From: Cyanosarcina radialis HA8281-LM2
GTDB lineage: Bacteria; Cyanobacteriota; Cyanobacteriia; Cyanobacteriales; CCAP-1448
Assembly: GCA_019359615.1 (NCBI GenBank)
Contig: JAHHHA010000002.1
Span: 248,001 to 312,000 of the forward strand
Reading direction: 5' to 3'
Length of the DNA stretch: 64,000 nt
Part shown: in pieces, positions 8,836 to 18,861 of the stretch
Layout: each line of letters opens with the position of its first letter
Position numbering within the stretch: the first letter of the stretch is position 1
Translations under genes and position numbers: made by a program
The notes under the pieces: generated by a model
What the model was told of the DNA's origin: nothing
The model's database searches: none
What the model saw: only the letters and a program-made list of their open reading frames with translations

Positions 8836-10833
8836 TTAATGCCCCAATAATTTATCTCGTAGATGCTTGATGCGATCGCGTAATTTAGCAGCTTCTTCAA
8901 ATTCCAATTTTTTCGCTGCTTCTTTCATTTGCGTTTCTAACTGACTAATTAATTCGGGGATGTCAGCTAAAGATAGTTCGTCGGCTTGTTCGTAGGCTGT
9001 TTCCAATTCTTGCGCGTTCAAGCGTCGAGAAACATCTAAGAAAGCCAATATTGAATTACTAGGCTTTCTAGTAACAGGTTGCGGTGTAATCCCATTAATT
9101 CGGTTATGAGCTAACTGAATCCCGCGACGGCGATCGGTTTCGTCGATCGCTTTTTTCATGCTATCAGTTAAGTTATCGGCATAAAGAATCGCTTGCCCTC
9201 TGACGTGACGCGCTGCCCGTCCGATAGTTTGCACTAGCGATCGCTCTGCCCGCAAAAATCCTTCTTTATCGGCATCTAAAATCGCTACCAAAGATACTTC
9301 TGGTAAGTCTAATCCTTCGCGCAATAAGTTGACTCCAATTAAAACATCAAAGTTACCTTGGCGTAAATCTTGGATGATTTCTATCCGTTCGATCGCTTGA
9401 ATCTCTGAGTGTAAATAGCGAACTTTTACTCCTCGATCTTCTAAATATTCAGTCAAATCTTCTGCCATCCGTTTAGTTAAAGTTGTCACTAATACTCGTT
9501 CGTGGCGATCGATCCGGTCTTGAATTTCTGCTAATAAATCGTCTACTTGTCCTTCTGTCGGTCGGACAAAAATCTCTGGATCGACTACTCCAGTAGGACG
9601 AATAACTTGTTCGACAATTCGATCTTGAGAAATTTCTAATTCCCAAGCTCCCGGAGTAGCTGAAACAAAAATGCACTGATTCATTTTTTCCCAAAATTCT
9701 TCAGATTTCAAAGGACGATTATCAGACGCACTAGGGAGGCGAAAGCCATATTCAATTAATACTTGTTTGCGAGCGCGATCGCCATTATACATCGCTCTAA
9801 TTTGAGGCACGGTAACGTGAGATTCATCGACTACTAACAACCAATCTTTGGGGAAGTAATCGATCAAACATTCCGGCGGTTCTCCAGGCTTGCGTCCAGC
9901 TAAATGTCGAGAATAGTTTTCCACTCCGTTGCAGTAACCCACCTCTCGCAGCATTTCTAAATCGTAGCGAGTGCGTCGATCTAATCTTTGCGCTTCTAAT
10001 AACTTTCCGTCGCTTTCTAAGGCGAGTAGTTGTTGTTTTAGTTCGAGTTCGATCGCTTGGCAAGCGGCTTCTAATTGCTCGTCGGGAGTGACAAAGTGGC
10101 GGGCTGGATAAATATTGAGTTCTTCTAAACTTTGCAGAATTTCTCCCGTTACCGGATCGACGTAGCGAATAGCATCGATTTCGTCGCCAAAAAATTCTAC
10201 GCGCACGATTCTATCTTCATAAGCTGGGACGATTTCTAACACGTCCCCTCTCACCCGAAATTTGCCCCGGCCGAGATCGATATCGTTACGGGAATACTGC
10301 ACGGATGCCAATTCTCGCAATAACCGACGTTGATTGGTTTCCTCGCTTACTCGCAAGGGAATCGCCGCTTTTAAATATTCGCTAGGAATCCCTAAACCGT
10401 AAATGCAACTGATAGAAGCCACTACGATCGCATCCCGTCTTTCAAACAGCGATCGCGTGGCTGAATGTCGCAGCATATCGATTTCGTCGTTAATGGCTGC
10501 GGTTTTTTCGATGTAAGTATCAGTCACCGGAATATAAGCTTCCGGCTGATAGTAATCGTAATAAGAGATGAAGTATTCCACCGCATTATTCGGAAAGAAT
10601 TCTCGCAACTCATTACACAATTGCGCGGCTAAAGTTTTATTGTGAGCTAAAACTAACGTGGGTTTACCAACTTTTTCGATAACGCTCGCTACCGTATAAG
10701 TTTTGCCAGTACCAGTAGCGCCTAGTAGAGTTTGATAACGACTGCCGCTTTCGATGTTAGAAATAAGTTTAGCGATCGCTTGGGGTTGATCGCCCGTCGG
10801 TTGAAAAGGTGCTCGAAGTTGAAATTTGGGCAT
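8836..10833 (-). CDS. uvrB: Excinuclease ABC subunit UvrB
   Basis: This is the damage-verification subunit of nucleotide excision repair and acts with UvrA and UvrC. Visible features: the N-terminal GDQPQAI motif; Walker A GATGTGKT; the [10 protein letters not shown] beta-hairpin region that clamps DNA; helicase motifs including LVVDESHVT and [12 protein letters not shown]; and a C-terminal UVR domain ([14 protein letters not shown]) that contacts UvrC. I place the start at ATG 10833 ([10 protein letters not shown]). The frame extends 17 codons further upstream, but that extension ([12 protein letters not shown]) does not resemble UvrB. From this start the protein is about 665 residues, normal for the family. 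Confidence 0.97.
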   Translation of the reverse strand: MPKFQLRAPFQPTGDQPQAIAKLISNIESGSRYQTLLGATGTGKTYTVASVIEKVGKPTLVLAHNKTLAAQLCNELREFFPNNAVEYFISYYDYYQPEAYIPVTDTYIEKTAAINDEIDMLRHSATRSLFERRDAIVVASISCIYGLGIPSEYLKAAIPLRVSEETNQRRLLRELASVQYSRNDIDLGRGKFRVRGDVLEIVPAYEDRIVRVEFFGDEIDAIRYVDPVTGEILQSLEELNIYPARHFVTPDEQLEAACQAIELELKQQLLALESDGKLLEAQRLDRRTRYDLEMLREVGYCNGVENYSRHLAGRKPGEPPECLIDYFPKDWLLVVDESHVTVPQIRAMYNGDRARKQVLIEYGFRLPSASDNRPLKSEEFWEKMNQCIFVSATPGAWELEISQDRIVEQVIRPTGVVDPEIFVRPTEGQVDDLLAEIQDRIDRHERVLVTTLTKRMAEDLTEYLEDRGVKVRYLHSEIQAIERIEIIQDLRQGNFDVLIGVNLLREGLDLPEVSLVAILDADKEGFLRAERSLVQTIGRAARHVRGQAILYADNLTDSMKKAIDETDRRRGIQLAHNRINGITPQPVTRKPSNSILAFLDVSRRLNAQELETAYEQADELSLADIPELISQLETQMKEAAKKLEFEEAAKLRDRIKHLRDKLLGH

Positions 10834-11007
10834 AGTGAGATAATTGCAGCAGACTGGATAGCGGGCGATTCGGGAGCGGAACAAACCTTATAAAAGCAGC
10901 GATAGGTTGTACCGCAACAGCTTATGCCAACGTGCCTTCAGTCTGTAGAATATGCTAGTTAATAGGTTAAGCATTTTTTCTGTCATTCCTATTTTAACAA
11001 GCTCAAG

Positions 11008-11622
11008 ATGGTACAGACACCTGCTAATCGCGATAATCAAACTCTGCCGCTGGAGTTGCCATCATCAATTGGGTTGTATGTCACCCAAGAACAGTTTGCC
11101 GCCTTAGCAGCAGTAAACCGAGACTTGAAACTGGAAAGAACCGCACGAGGAGAGTTAATAGTGAACCCACCAACTGGTTGGGAAACCGGGAAACGCAACC
11201 GCAGCCTTACCGGACAACTAGATCGCTGGTACGAAGAAAACGAAGATTTGGGTAAAGCCTTTGACTCTTCTACTGGCTTTATTTTACCCAACGGTGCTAC
11301 TCGCTCTCCCGATGCTTCCTGGGTTAGTAAACAGCGTTGGGACGCACTGACTCCAGAACAAAAAGGAACTTTTGCCAATATCTGTCCCGATTTTGTGGTT
11401 GAATTACGGTCTAGCTCCGATCGACTCGAATCGTTACAAGCGAAGATGAAAGAATACATCGATAATGGGACTCTTTTGGGTTGGTTGCTAGATCCCCAGC
11501 AGCGGCGAGTAGAAGTTTATCGACCAGGATTAGAGGTAGAGGTATTAGAGAATCCCAACTCGCTCTCAGGCGAAGATGTTTTACCAGGTTTGGTGTTGAA
11601 TTTGCGTCGGCTGTGGGGTTGA
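11008..11622 (+). CDS. Uma2 family (DUF820) endonuclease-like protein
   Basis: This 204-residue Uma2 protein has a PD-(D/E)XK-like fold. Visible motifs are RGELIVNPPTG, SPDASWVSKQRW, CPDFVVELRSSSD (core Asp and Glu-Leu-Arg) and LGWLLDPQQRRVEVYRPG. Uma2 genes are greatly expanded in cyanobacteria and their function is not established; a nuclease role is inferred from the fold only. A second, more divergent copy is at 26671-27261. It stands alone on the plus strand, divergent from uvrB. Confidence 0.88.
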   Translation: MVQTPANRDNQTLPLELPSSIGLYVTQEQFAALAAVNRDLKLERTARGELIVNPPTGWETGKRNRSLTGQLDRWYEENEDLGKAFDSSTGFILPNGATRSPDASWVSKQRWDALTPEQKGTFANICPDFVVELRSSSDRLESLQAKMKEYIDNGTLLGWLLDPQQRRVEVYRPGLEVEVLENPNSLSGEDVLPGLVLNLRRLWG

Positions 11623-11743
11623 TATTGCTTGCCCTCTGGGACAGGCTGGAAGCCTATCCCACAAGAATGTACTTCACTTAGTTGAGAAATGCTATACCAA
11701 TTCTCAACTCTTTCAAGAAAATTCTGAACTTCTGTATTCTTCT

Positions 11744-13294
11744 TTAAATATCTAACAATCGATATCTCTTTTGGAGGTCGAGTAATTTTATCCGTGCCTC
11801 TCCAGCGTTATCGGCGAGATCGGCAAATTCGACAAATCGTCTCAATTCTTTTCTTAGCAGATTGCGTTCTACTTCCCAAGTTTCTCGATCGAGTTCTGGT
11901 GGTAAAACGATAGTGTCAAATAAAGTCGCCCGTTCTTTGCCAGGATAAGGGCGTAAAATTCGCCCGCGCCGCTGAATAAACTGCCGAGGATTGCTACTGC
12001 TAGCTAAAATTACGGCATTCTGAATGGCGGGAATATCTATCCCTTCATCTAAACAGCGAATTGCTACTAAACCTTGTAATTCCCCACTTTCAAATTGCTG
12101 TCGCAATTTTTCTCTTACTTCTAAAGGCGTTTCGGCTGTATAGGTACTGACTCGATAGCCGAGTTCGGTTCCCAAAATTTTGGTGACGATTTGTAGCTGC
12201 CGCTGGCTTTCTACCGAACCGTCGCCGCAGTAAAATAAAGTATGACTGCTATTTAAACGCTCTTTCATCAGCGATCGCAAAGCATTTAATTTATTAGTAG
12301 CTGCACCAATCAGTCGGGAACGTTGTACTAATAAAGCAGTCAGATTTTGCCGCTCGGTTTCATCTTTGACTTGTAAATTATCTTGGCGATCGAACAATAG
12401 CAACCTGCCAATACTTTTGGTTAGTTTGAGATAGGCACGGCTTTCAGACTCCGTTAGTTCGATAAAAATTGGATGGTATAGATAATGGACTAATGCTCCC
12501 TGTTTAATAGCATCTTTAAGATTAAATTCCGGTTGTAAAACCGCTCCAAAGTAATCGAATAGAGATGAAGTTCCATCTTCATCAAAATATCGTTCTGGAG
12601 TTGCCGATAGAGCTAATCGCAACCCCAGATGACGCGGTAAACTCGATGCGCAACGTCGCGCCCCTAAATTATGGGCTTCATCGCCGACAATTAGAGTACG
12701 GGGTGGAAAATATTTGAGTTGAGATTGCAATCCTTCGCTAATTAAAGTGTCGTTGGTAGTGATAATGGTGAGAAAATGCTGGTTCCCAGAACGGAGATTG
12801 TAAAGTTGAGTAGAAAGCTGGGTTTGCCATTTACGCACGCTTTCAAAAGCTAAGATCGGCTGCAAACCAAATTTTTCGCACTCCCGTCCCCACTGAGTCA
12901 CTAAATGACGAAAAGGACAAACTACCAGCAAGACTTGCAAGCCGATTCTTTGATAAAGTTGGCAGGCGATCGCTAAAGCCACAATTGTTTTGCCGCTGCC
13001 AGTTGCCATCTTCAAAGTGCCTCTACCTTTGTTGGCAAACCAGTTATCTGCGGCGGCTTGCTGGTAGTCTCGCAACTGTAAAGATGATGGCATTCTGGGG
13101 CATCCTGGCAGCAGTTCCCTACCTGCGTCTGGATGGAGGTAATAACTTCCCTGAAGTTCTGCTACGGCTAAAAGCCGATTGATGGGCTGTAAGCGCGAGA
13201 CTAGATCGTAGTAATTCTCAGGTACAGGTGCGATCTCTGGGTTTTTCGGCTGACTCTCGACTCGATATGTTCCTTTCGGCGATCGCTTTACCAA
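11744..13294 (-). CDS. DEAD/DEAH-box superfamily 2 helicase (XPB/type III restriction-like)
   Basis: This 516-residue protein has helicase motif I MATGSGKT (residues 96-103), motif II DEAH in VGDEAHNLGA, motif III SATPER, and motif VI QFIQRRGRILRP. The core resembles the XPB/ResIII group used in DNA repair or restriction. The first ~70 residues, before the LRDYQQAA Q-like motif, are unassigned. No methylase, endonuclease or other defence gene is adjacent, so a stand-alone repair or remodelling helicase is more likely than a restriction subunit. The annotated start is a TTG with no ATG before residue 68, so the N-terminus is uncertain. Confidence 0.85.
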   Translation of the reverse strand: MVKRSPKGTYRVESQPKNPEIAPVPENYYDLVSRLQPINRLLAVAELQGSYYLHPDAGRELLPGCPRMPSSLQLRDYQQAAADNWFANKGRGTLKMATGSGKTIVALAIACQLYQRIGLQVLLVVCPFRHLVTQWGRECEKFGLQPILAFESVRKWQTQLSTQLYNLRSGNQHFLTIITTNDTLISEGLQSQLKYFPPRTLIVGDEAHNLGARRCASSLPRHLGLRLALSATPERYFDEDGTSSLFDYFGAVLQPEFNLKDAIKQGALVHYLYHPIFIELTESESRAYLKLTKSIGRLLLFDRQDNLQVKDETERQNLTALLVQRSRLIGAATNKLNALRSLMKERLNSSHTLFYCGDGSVESQRQLQIVTKILGTELGYRVSTYTAETPLEVREKLRQQFESGELQGLVAIRCLDEGIDIPAIQNAVILASSSNPRQFIQRRGRILRPYPGKERATLFDTIVLPPELDRETWEVERNLLRKELRRFVEFADLADNAGEARIKLLDLQKRYRLLDI

Positions 13295-13371
13295 CCCACT
13301 AGCCCTATGATTTCAAGTATTAAATTAATTGTAATCAAAGGGAAAGGGCAACGGTAGAACTCAATAAATAA

Positions 13372-13432
13372 GCCCCTCTCCCAAGCCTGGGAGAGGGGTT
13401 AGGGTGAGGGCTGAATCCCTCATCAAACTCGC
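13372..13432. repeat. Core of the MITE-like repeat (hairpin only)
   Basis: CCCCTCTCCCAAG and CTGGGAGAGGGG form a hairpin followed by TTAGGGTGAGGGCTGAAT, matching the core of the full-length copies but without recognisable ends. It lies just after the M48 protease stop codon (transcription is leftward) and could act as a transcript 3' hairpin for that gene or protect it. Confidence 0.6.
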
Positions 13433-13438
13433 GTCTGG

Positions 13439-14290
13439 TTATAGTAGCGAGCTAATCTTTTGTCTGTAGGCCCTGTTATCTAACCCAGAACCCCTGTTAC
13501 CATCGGAACCAATCTGTTCTTGCAAGGCTTCGACTCGATCGGCTGCACCGGGGTGAGTGCTTAAAAAGGTGGGAACCGAGCCGCCTTGATTTATCAATTT
13601 TTTCATGAAGCCTACTATCCCCGATGGAGCGTAACCAGTACGTTCCATCATTTTGAGTCCTCGGCGATCGGCATCGTATTCGTCGCGCCGACTGTGGGGC
13701 AATCTCAAAGCTAGTTGAACTCCTATTTGGGCCGCTTGGTTGCTGTCGAGTCCGGCTGCCGTACTCAATCCTTGAGCTAATGCCATTTCGCGGGTTTGTT
13801 TGATGGCATGACGGCCTTCAATATGACCGATTTCATGAGCGACAACGCTGGCTAGTTGAGCTTCATTATCAGCCGCCTTAATCGTGCCAGTATTGATATA
13901 GACAAAACCGCCCATAGTCGCAAAGGCATTAATCCTGTCGTCTTCTACTACTTGAAAAGTATAGGGAATGTTGCGGCGAGTGCTATTTCTGGCTAACCTC
14001 TCGCCCATTTGGTCGATGTAGCGATTAATTCCTCCATTGCGATTGAGGCGCACCTCGCCACTCACTATCCGCTGATTGACTTGTCGCCCGATTTGCACTT
14101 CCTGGCGATCGGATATATTCGATAGCTGAATGTACTGAATCGCACCAGGTAGCAGTCGCCACAACTCAATTCCTCGGCTCGCTTGGGGAGTTCCCACTAA
14201 AATCCCCAAAGCGACAACGACGGATATTAATGGATACACCCAACGATGCCGTCTGAAACTGGAAATCAAAGAAAAGGGATGCAACTTCAT
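13439..14290 (-). CDS. M48 family zinc metalloprotease
   Basis: This 283-residue protein has an N-terminal hydrophobic segment (residues 19-34) acting as signal peptide or anchor, so the catalytic part should face the periplasm or lumen. The zinc site HEIGH is at residues 152-156 in VVAHEIGHIEGRHA, and Glu204 in RRDEYDADRRGL is the third ligand. The layout resembles the BepA/LoiP (Oma1-like) periplasmic proteases involved in outer-membrane protein quality control. There is no TPR extension, so it is closer to the short LoiP type. It is a single gene on the minus strand. Confidence 0.9.
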   Translation of the reverse strand: MKLHPFSLISSFRRHRWVYPLISVVVALGILVGTPQASRGIELWRLLPGAIQYIQLSNISDRQEVQIGRQVNQRIVSGEVRLNRNGGINRYIDQMGERLARNSTRRNIPYTFQVVEDDRINAFATMGGFVYINTGTIKAADNEAQLASVVAHEIGHIEGRHAIKQTREMALAQGLSTAAGLDSNQAAQIGVQLALRLPHSRRDEYDADRRGLKMMERTGYAPSGIVGFMKKLINQGGSVPTFLSTHPGAADRVEALQEQIGSDGNRGSGLDNRAYRQKISSLL

Positions 14291-14431
14291 GGCTCCTACC
14301 CAGGAAAACTCCGCTAGACATCTGTACTAAACCACTTACAAACAGCAGACGCTATTTGCTGGTTTTATGTTGCCATTTTAGGCTAGCAGGCAAAAATTAA
14401 CCTTCCTTCTACTTTTAGAAGCAGTTCTGAG

Positions 14432-16543
14432 TTAAGGGTTAACATCGTGATGCAACCAAGCTTCTACGTCAGTAGCAGGCAATGGAGTCGAAAACAGATA
14501 TCCCTGTCCGCATTCGCACTCCAAGAGTTGCAAGGCCGCCAGTTGAGTTCGCGTTTCTATGCCTTCTGCTACCAACTTCATTCCTAAAGTTTTCCCTAAC
14601 ATCACGATCGCTCGCACGATTTCTAACTTGTCTTGTCGGGAGTCGATTTCGCTGATAAAAGCCCGATCGATTTTGATGGTATCTACTGGAAAACGGTGCA
14701 GATAGCTGAGAGAAGAATACCCCGTACCAAAGTCGTCTAGGGATAAACTAATTCCTCGATCTTTGAGTTTTCCTAAAGCGATCGAGGCTAATTCTGGGTT
14801 CTCGATCAGAATGCTTTCGGTAAGTTCTACAGTTAAACTACTAGCATTCAAGCCAGTCTGTTCTAAAATTCGATCGATTTGTTCCACTAGATTTTGCTGG
14901 ATAAACTCTCTTGGAGAAAGATTCACGCTCAGTTTTAGACTAGAACAATTTGAATGCCGATCTTGCCATCGCTTCACTTGGCGGCAAGCCTCCAGCCATA
15001 CCTGGTTATCGATTTGCAAAATTAATCCGGTTTCTTCTGCTAGGGGAATAAATTTTTGCGGAGAAATCCAGCCTTGGAGGGGATGATGCCAGCGCACCAA
15101 GGCTTCAAGACCTATAGTTTCTTGGGTAGCTAGGTCCACAATTGGTTGATAGTAAACCATTAGCTGACCTTCTTCGATCGTCAGTCGCAGATCGCTTTCC
15201 AGTTGCGAAGCGGCAACCACGCGATCGCGCATGGTGGTATCAAACACCTCGTAACACCCCCTGCCTTTGGCTTTGGCCTGATACATGGCGATGTCAGCAT
15301 CTTGAATGATTTCTTCAATATTTTCGTAACCGATCGAACTTAAGACCACTCCCATGCTGACGTTGGTGAAGACTTCATATCCATCCAGATTAAAAGATCT
15401 GCTAAATGCCTGCTGAATTCGTTGAGAAATCATCAATGCTTCCCGTTCGCTCTGGAGATTTTCTAACAAAATGGCAAATTCATCTCCTCCCAAACGCGCC
15501 ACTGTATCGATCGTGCGCACGCATTTCGTCAGTCTGACGGCCACAGAAATCAGCAGGTGGTCGCCAGTTGGATGTCCCATGCTGTCGTTAACCGTTTTAA
15601 AGCGGTCTAGATCTAAATAGAGAAAAGCAAATAAATAATTGGAACGCCGCCGAACTCGCTCGATCGCATCGGTCAATCGCTCTCTGAACCAAGCGCGATT
15701 TGGCAAGCCCGTGAGGTTATCATAAAATGCCTGACGGTGCAATCTTTGCGCTGTTAACCTGTGCTGGGTGACATCTCGAAAGACGATGACTGCACCTAAG
15801 ATCTGCCCTGTAGAGTTTTCTAGCGGAACAACACCTTTATCTCTAGCGATCGGGGCTACGCTATCTTCGATTTGAATTTCTCTGCCATCTTTGGCGATCA
15901 GTAAGGTTTGCTCTGGTAAGGTAACAATTTTACGGGTGTCTAGAGCTTGCCGAATCGGGTTACTAACTGTTTTTCTGCTGATTTCATTGACGATCTGAAA
16001 GACTTCGGTTGAATCTCGACCGATTGCCCGATTAGAGGACCATCCGGTCAATTTTTCCGCTACGGGATTGAGCAAAGTAATCCGACCTTGCGTATCCGTA
16101 GTAATCACCGCATCACCTATGCTGTAGAGAATCGAACTCAGCCATTGGGCATTTTCTTTTAATTGCCGTTCCATCTTATGCTTGTAAATAGCAATTTCAA
16201 TGACGGAACGTAATTCTCGTTCTTCAAAAGGTTTAATTAAATAACCGTAAGGTTCGGCTGTTTTCACCCGCGTTAAGGTAACATCGTCAGAGTGAGCCGT
16301 GAGAAAAACTACTGGCAGATCGAACTCGCGGGCAATAATTTGAGCGGTAGCAATACCGTCCATTTCACCTAAGAGCCGAATATCCATTAAGATTAAATCT
16401 GGTTTAACTTCAGCCACAGTTTTAATGGCTTGCTCTCCCGAATCAGTAATGGCGGGTACCCGATATCCTAAATCTTCTAGCGTTAGCTTCAAATCTCTAG
16501 CAACAATTCTTTCATCTTCTACAACTAGGATGTTGGCTGTCAT
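14432..16543 (-). CDS. Response regulator with PAS, GGDEF and EAL domains
   Basis: Order: CheY-like receiver (1-120, phospho-acceptor Asp54 in LILMDIRL, preceded by VVEDE); PAS (about 130-260); GGDEF diguanylate cyclase with intact LGGDEF and an inhibitory-site RxxD (RTID) five residues upstream; and EAL phosphodiesterase with GLEALVRW, ENPELAS and DDFGTGYSS. Both catalytic signatures are intact, so it could make or degrade cyclic di-GMP depending on phosphorylation and PAS state. It is the next gene downstream of the ethylene-receptor-type histidine kinase on the same strand (134 bp gap), which makes the two likely partners. Partnership is inferred from position. Confidence 0.93.
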   Translation of the reverse strand: MTANILVVEDERIVARDLKLTLEDLGYRVPAITDSGEQAIKTVAEVKPDLILMDIRLLGEMDGIATAQIIAREFDLPVVFLTAHSDDVTLTRVKTAEPYGYLIKPFEERELRSVIEIAIYKHKMERQLKENAQWLSSILYSIGDAVITTDTQGRITLLNPVAEKLTGWSSNRAIGRDSTEVFQIVNEISRKTVSNPIRQALDTRKIVTLPEQTLLIAKDGREIQIEDSVAPIARDKGVVPLENSTGQILGAVIVFRDVTQHRLTAQRLHRQAFYDNLTGLPNRAWFRERLTDAIERVRRRSNYLFAFLYLDLDRFKTVNDSMGHPTGDHLLISVAVRLTKCVRTIDTVARLGGDEFAILLENLQSEREALMISQRIQQAFSRSFNLDGYEVFTNVSMGVVLSSIGYENIEEIIQDADIAMYQAKAKGRGCYEVFDTTMRDRVVAASQLESDLRLTIEEGQLMVYYQPIVDLATQETIGLEALVRWHHPLQGWISPQKFIPLAEETGLILQIDNQVWLEACRQVKRWQDRHSNCSSLKLSVNLSPREFIQQNLVEQIDRILEQTGLNASSLTVELTESILIENPELASIALGKLKDRGISLSLDDFGTGYSSLSYLHRFPVDTIKIDRAFISEIDSRQDKLEIVRAIVMLGKTLGMKLVAEGIETRTQLAALQLLECECGQGYLFSTPLPATDVEAWLHHDVNP

Positions 16544-16677
16544 TTCGATTTTGGATGAGAGGATTTTAGATTTTGGATTAAGTTCGTCATTCGGGACGAA
16601 GCTTGTTGATGGAAGATTTTCCCTTGAAAGAGGGGATTTGAAGCCCCTTTTTTCGATTATAATAAACGATATTAGTC

Positions 16678-18558
16678 TTAGTTATTTGGGAAATATTCTA
16701 TTGACTTGATTCGGGATAGCGTGAGGGTAAACTGAGTTCCCCGCGAGCCACTTTCTATTTTAATTTGTCCTCGCAATTGCTCGGTCAAATCTTTAACTAA
16801 TTGTAAGCCCAAAGTCTGACTTTGCTCTAAATCGAAATTTAGGGGTAAGCCTCTACCGTTGTCTCTGAAGATGAGAACTAGATTGCCATCGCTATCGGTA
16901 GTAGATTCGATCGCAATTTCTCCCCGTTCTCCTGGTTCAAAAGCGTGTTCGAGCGCGTTAGAAACCAGTTCGTTAACGATCAATCCGCAGGATACTGCTG
17001 TATCGATATTGAGTAAAAAGCTGCGATCGATCTGAATTTTCAAGCTAATCGTTCCCGCCTGGGTTGCATAAGCCCGAAATAAGTTCTTAGCTAGATCTCG
17101 GATGTATTCAGCGATGTCAATTTGGGATAAGCTCTCTGACTGGTAGAGTTTTTCGTGAACGAGAGCGATCGATCTGACCCGATTTTGGCTATCTTGGAAA
17201 ACAGCCAGACTTTGTGGTTCTTTGAGCGAACGCGATTGCAGCTTTAAGAGGCTACAAATAACCTGTAAATTGTTTTTAACTCGGTGATGAACTTCTTTGA
17301 GCAGAACTTCTTTTTCTTGAAGAGAGGCAATAATTTCGGCTTCCGCTTGCTTGCGCTGGGTGATATCAAAAAAAACTCCATTAATGCGTATTGCTCGATC
17401 GTTCTCGTCGTAGAGGAACCGACCGAAAGCTGCGATCCACAAGATCTGTTTGTCGTCTGCCCGCACGATGCGATGTTCTGAACTATAAAGCGATCGCTCC
17501 TGCCTAGCTTTTTCTACTGCCTGCATGACCTGCTCTAAATCTTCTGGGTGAACGCAGTTTTGCCACATTTCTAACGTGGCCTCGCCACTTGGCACTGGTT
17601 CGTACCCTAAAAGTTTAAAGTGTTGTGCCGACCATAGAGCTTTTCCCGTTGGCAAATCGATCTCCCAGGTGGCCATCCCAACCCCTTCAATCGCTAGGTT
17701 CAAGCGTTGTTCGTTGAGCGATCGCAGTTTCTCCTCTGCCTGTTTGAGGGCCGTAATGTCGCGTCCTACCGACTGGAACTCGATCGGGTTTCCGTCCGGG
17801 TCAAAAATCATCCGGTTGTTCCATTGCGTCCAACGAACTTCTCGATCGACCACCACCCGATTTTCAATTGTCACCATCGGGCGATCTCGGTTCATCAAAG
17901 CCACCCGTTGAGTCACTAATTCGCGATCGTCCGCAAAGATGTCGGGTTCGTAGCTCTGCCCGATGGTTTCTTCTTTAGGCTTTTTGAAATAGCGGCAGTA
18001 GGCTTCATTGACGAAGAGGATAGTAGAGTCCGATCGAAATCGGCAGATCAATTCTGTCTGATCCTCGACGATGGCGCGATAGCGAGCTTCACTCACCATT
18101 AAAGCTGCCTCTACCTGTTTGCGATCGGTAATTTCTCTGGTCAGTTCTCGATTAGCCGCCTCCAATACAGTTGGACTCACCAAAGCCAGCGCCTGGGGAA
18201 CGATCGGCACCAATTCCATCGCCGTGTATACCGAGAGGATAGCGGTAATGACTTTAACCAACCCCGATACCCAGTAGGTTGGATGCCACAGCGTCCAGAT
18301 TTCCAGAACGTGGGTAGTGCCGCAAGCGATAATGAAAGCCCCGAACAGCAGAAATATGGAAGCATAGGGCAAATCTTGCCGCTTGCGAACGAAATAAATC
18401 AGGGCGATCGGAATTGAGTAGTAAGCGATCGCGATTAGCGTATCAGATATAACGTGGAGGGATACTAGTTCTGGTTTCCAGAGATAGCAGTGTCCGTGAG
18501 GAATAAAAGCTCTTACTGCTAAAAGATTGGGTAAAGTTTCTTGTCCAAGGCTATGCAC
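16678..18558 (-). CDS. Ethylene-receptor-type sensor histidine kinase (ETR1-like membrane domain, PAS, HisKA_2)
   Basis: Residues ~30-130 form three transmembrane helices matching the ethylene-binding domain of plant ETR1 and cyanobacterial SynEtr1. Asp39, Tyr46, Ile76, Cys79 and His83 reproduce the spacing of ETR1 Asp25, Tyr32, Ile62, Cys65 and His69; the Cys and His coordinate Cu(I). Two PAS/PAC modules follow (about 155-275 and 285-405), then a HisKA_2-type phospho-acceptor at EVHHRVKNN (His424/425) and an ATPase with NELVSNALEHAF and DNGRGLP. The domain order is complete (626 aa). The neighbouring receiver-GGDEF-EAL gene is the likely output. Ethylene binding is a strong prediction from the residues; the physiological response is inferred. 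Confidence 0.93.
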   Translation of the reverse strand: MHSLGQETLPNLLAVRAFIPHGHCYLWKPELVSLHVISDTLIAIAYYSIPIALIYFVRKRQDLPYASIFLLFGAFIIACGTTHVLEIWTLWHPTYWVSGLVKVITAILSVYTAMELVPIVPQALALVSPTVLEAANRELTREITDRKQVEAALMVSEARYRAIVEDQTELICRFRSDSTILFVNEAYCRYFKKPKEETIGQSYEPDIFADDRELVTQRVALMNRDRPMVTIENRVVVDREVRWTQWNNRMIFDPDGNPIEFQSVGRDITALKQAEEKLRSLNEQRLNLAIEGVGMATWEIDLPTGKALWSAQHFKLLGYEPVPSGEATLEMWQNCVHPEDLEQVMQAVEKARQERSLYSSEHRIVRADDKQILWIAAFGRFLYDENDRAIRINGVFFDITQRKQAEAEIIASLQEKEVLLKEVHHRVKNNLQVICSLLKLQSRSLKEPQSLAVFQDSQNRVRSIALVHEKLYQSESLSQIDIAEYIRDLAKNLFRAYATQAGTISLKIQIDRSFLLNIDTAVSCGLIVNELVSNALEHAFEPGERGEIAIESTTDSDGNLVLIFRDNGRGLPLNFDLEQSQTLGLQLVKDLTEQLRGQIKIESGSRGTQFTLTLSRIKSIEYFPNN

Positions 18559-18733
18559 TTCATCTTCTCCACCTCAGACTTTATATTAGTACACTTGATT
18601 AGAGTCGATATAACTTAGTTGTTATGTGTAATTTTCTTATAAGTACCTATCTCCTAAGAAAACGTAGCTTTCTTTCGCCCTTCTCGTTGGTGCGCCTTCG
18701 TTCGAGACTCACATAAAATAATGGCCAATAAAA

Positions 18734-18756
18734 TCCCCCGACAGGCGATCGGGGGA
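18734..18756 (-). terminator. Rho-independent terminator after the DUF4912 gene
   Basis: TCCCCCGA and TCGGGGGA form a perfect 8-bp stem with a 7-base loop, followed on the minus strand by TTTTATT. It lies about 105 bp past the DUF4912 stop codon. The rest of 18559-18861 shows the kinase promoter side and an ACTTCTGAAC-type tandem repeat near 18823-18855, but no gene. Confidence 0.75.
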
Positions 18757-18861
18757 AGTCTATATCAGGGAAGGAAGGTAAAACTAAACAAGTCAAAAGT
18801 CAAAAATCAATCGATCCTCAAAAATTCTGAACTTCTGAACTTGTGAACTCCTGTATTCTTC

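Noticed and set aside
11744-13294. The SF2 helicase as part of a restriction or defence island
   Set aside because: Neighbours are an Uma2 gene and an M48 protease, with no methylase, nuclease or other defence partner.
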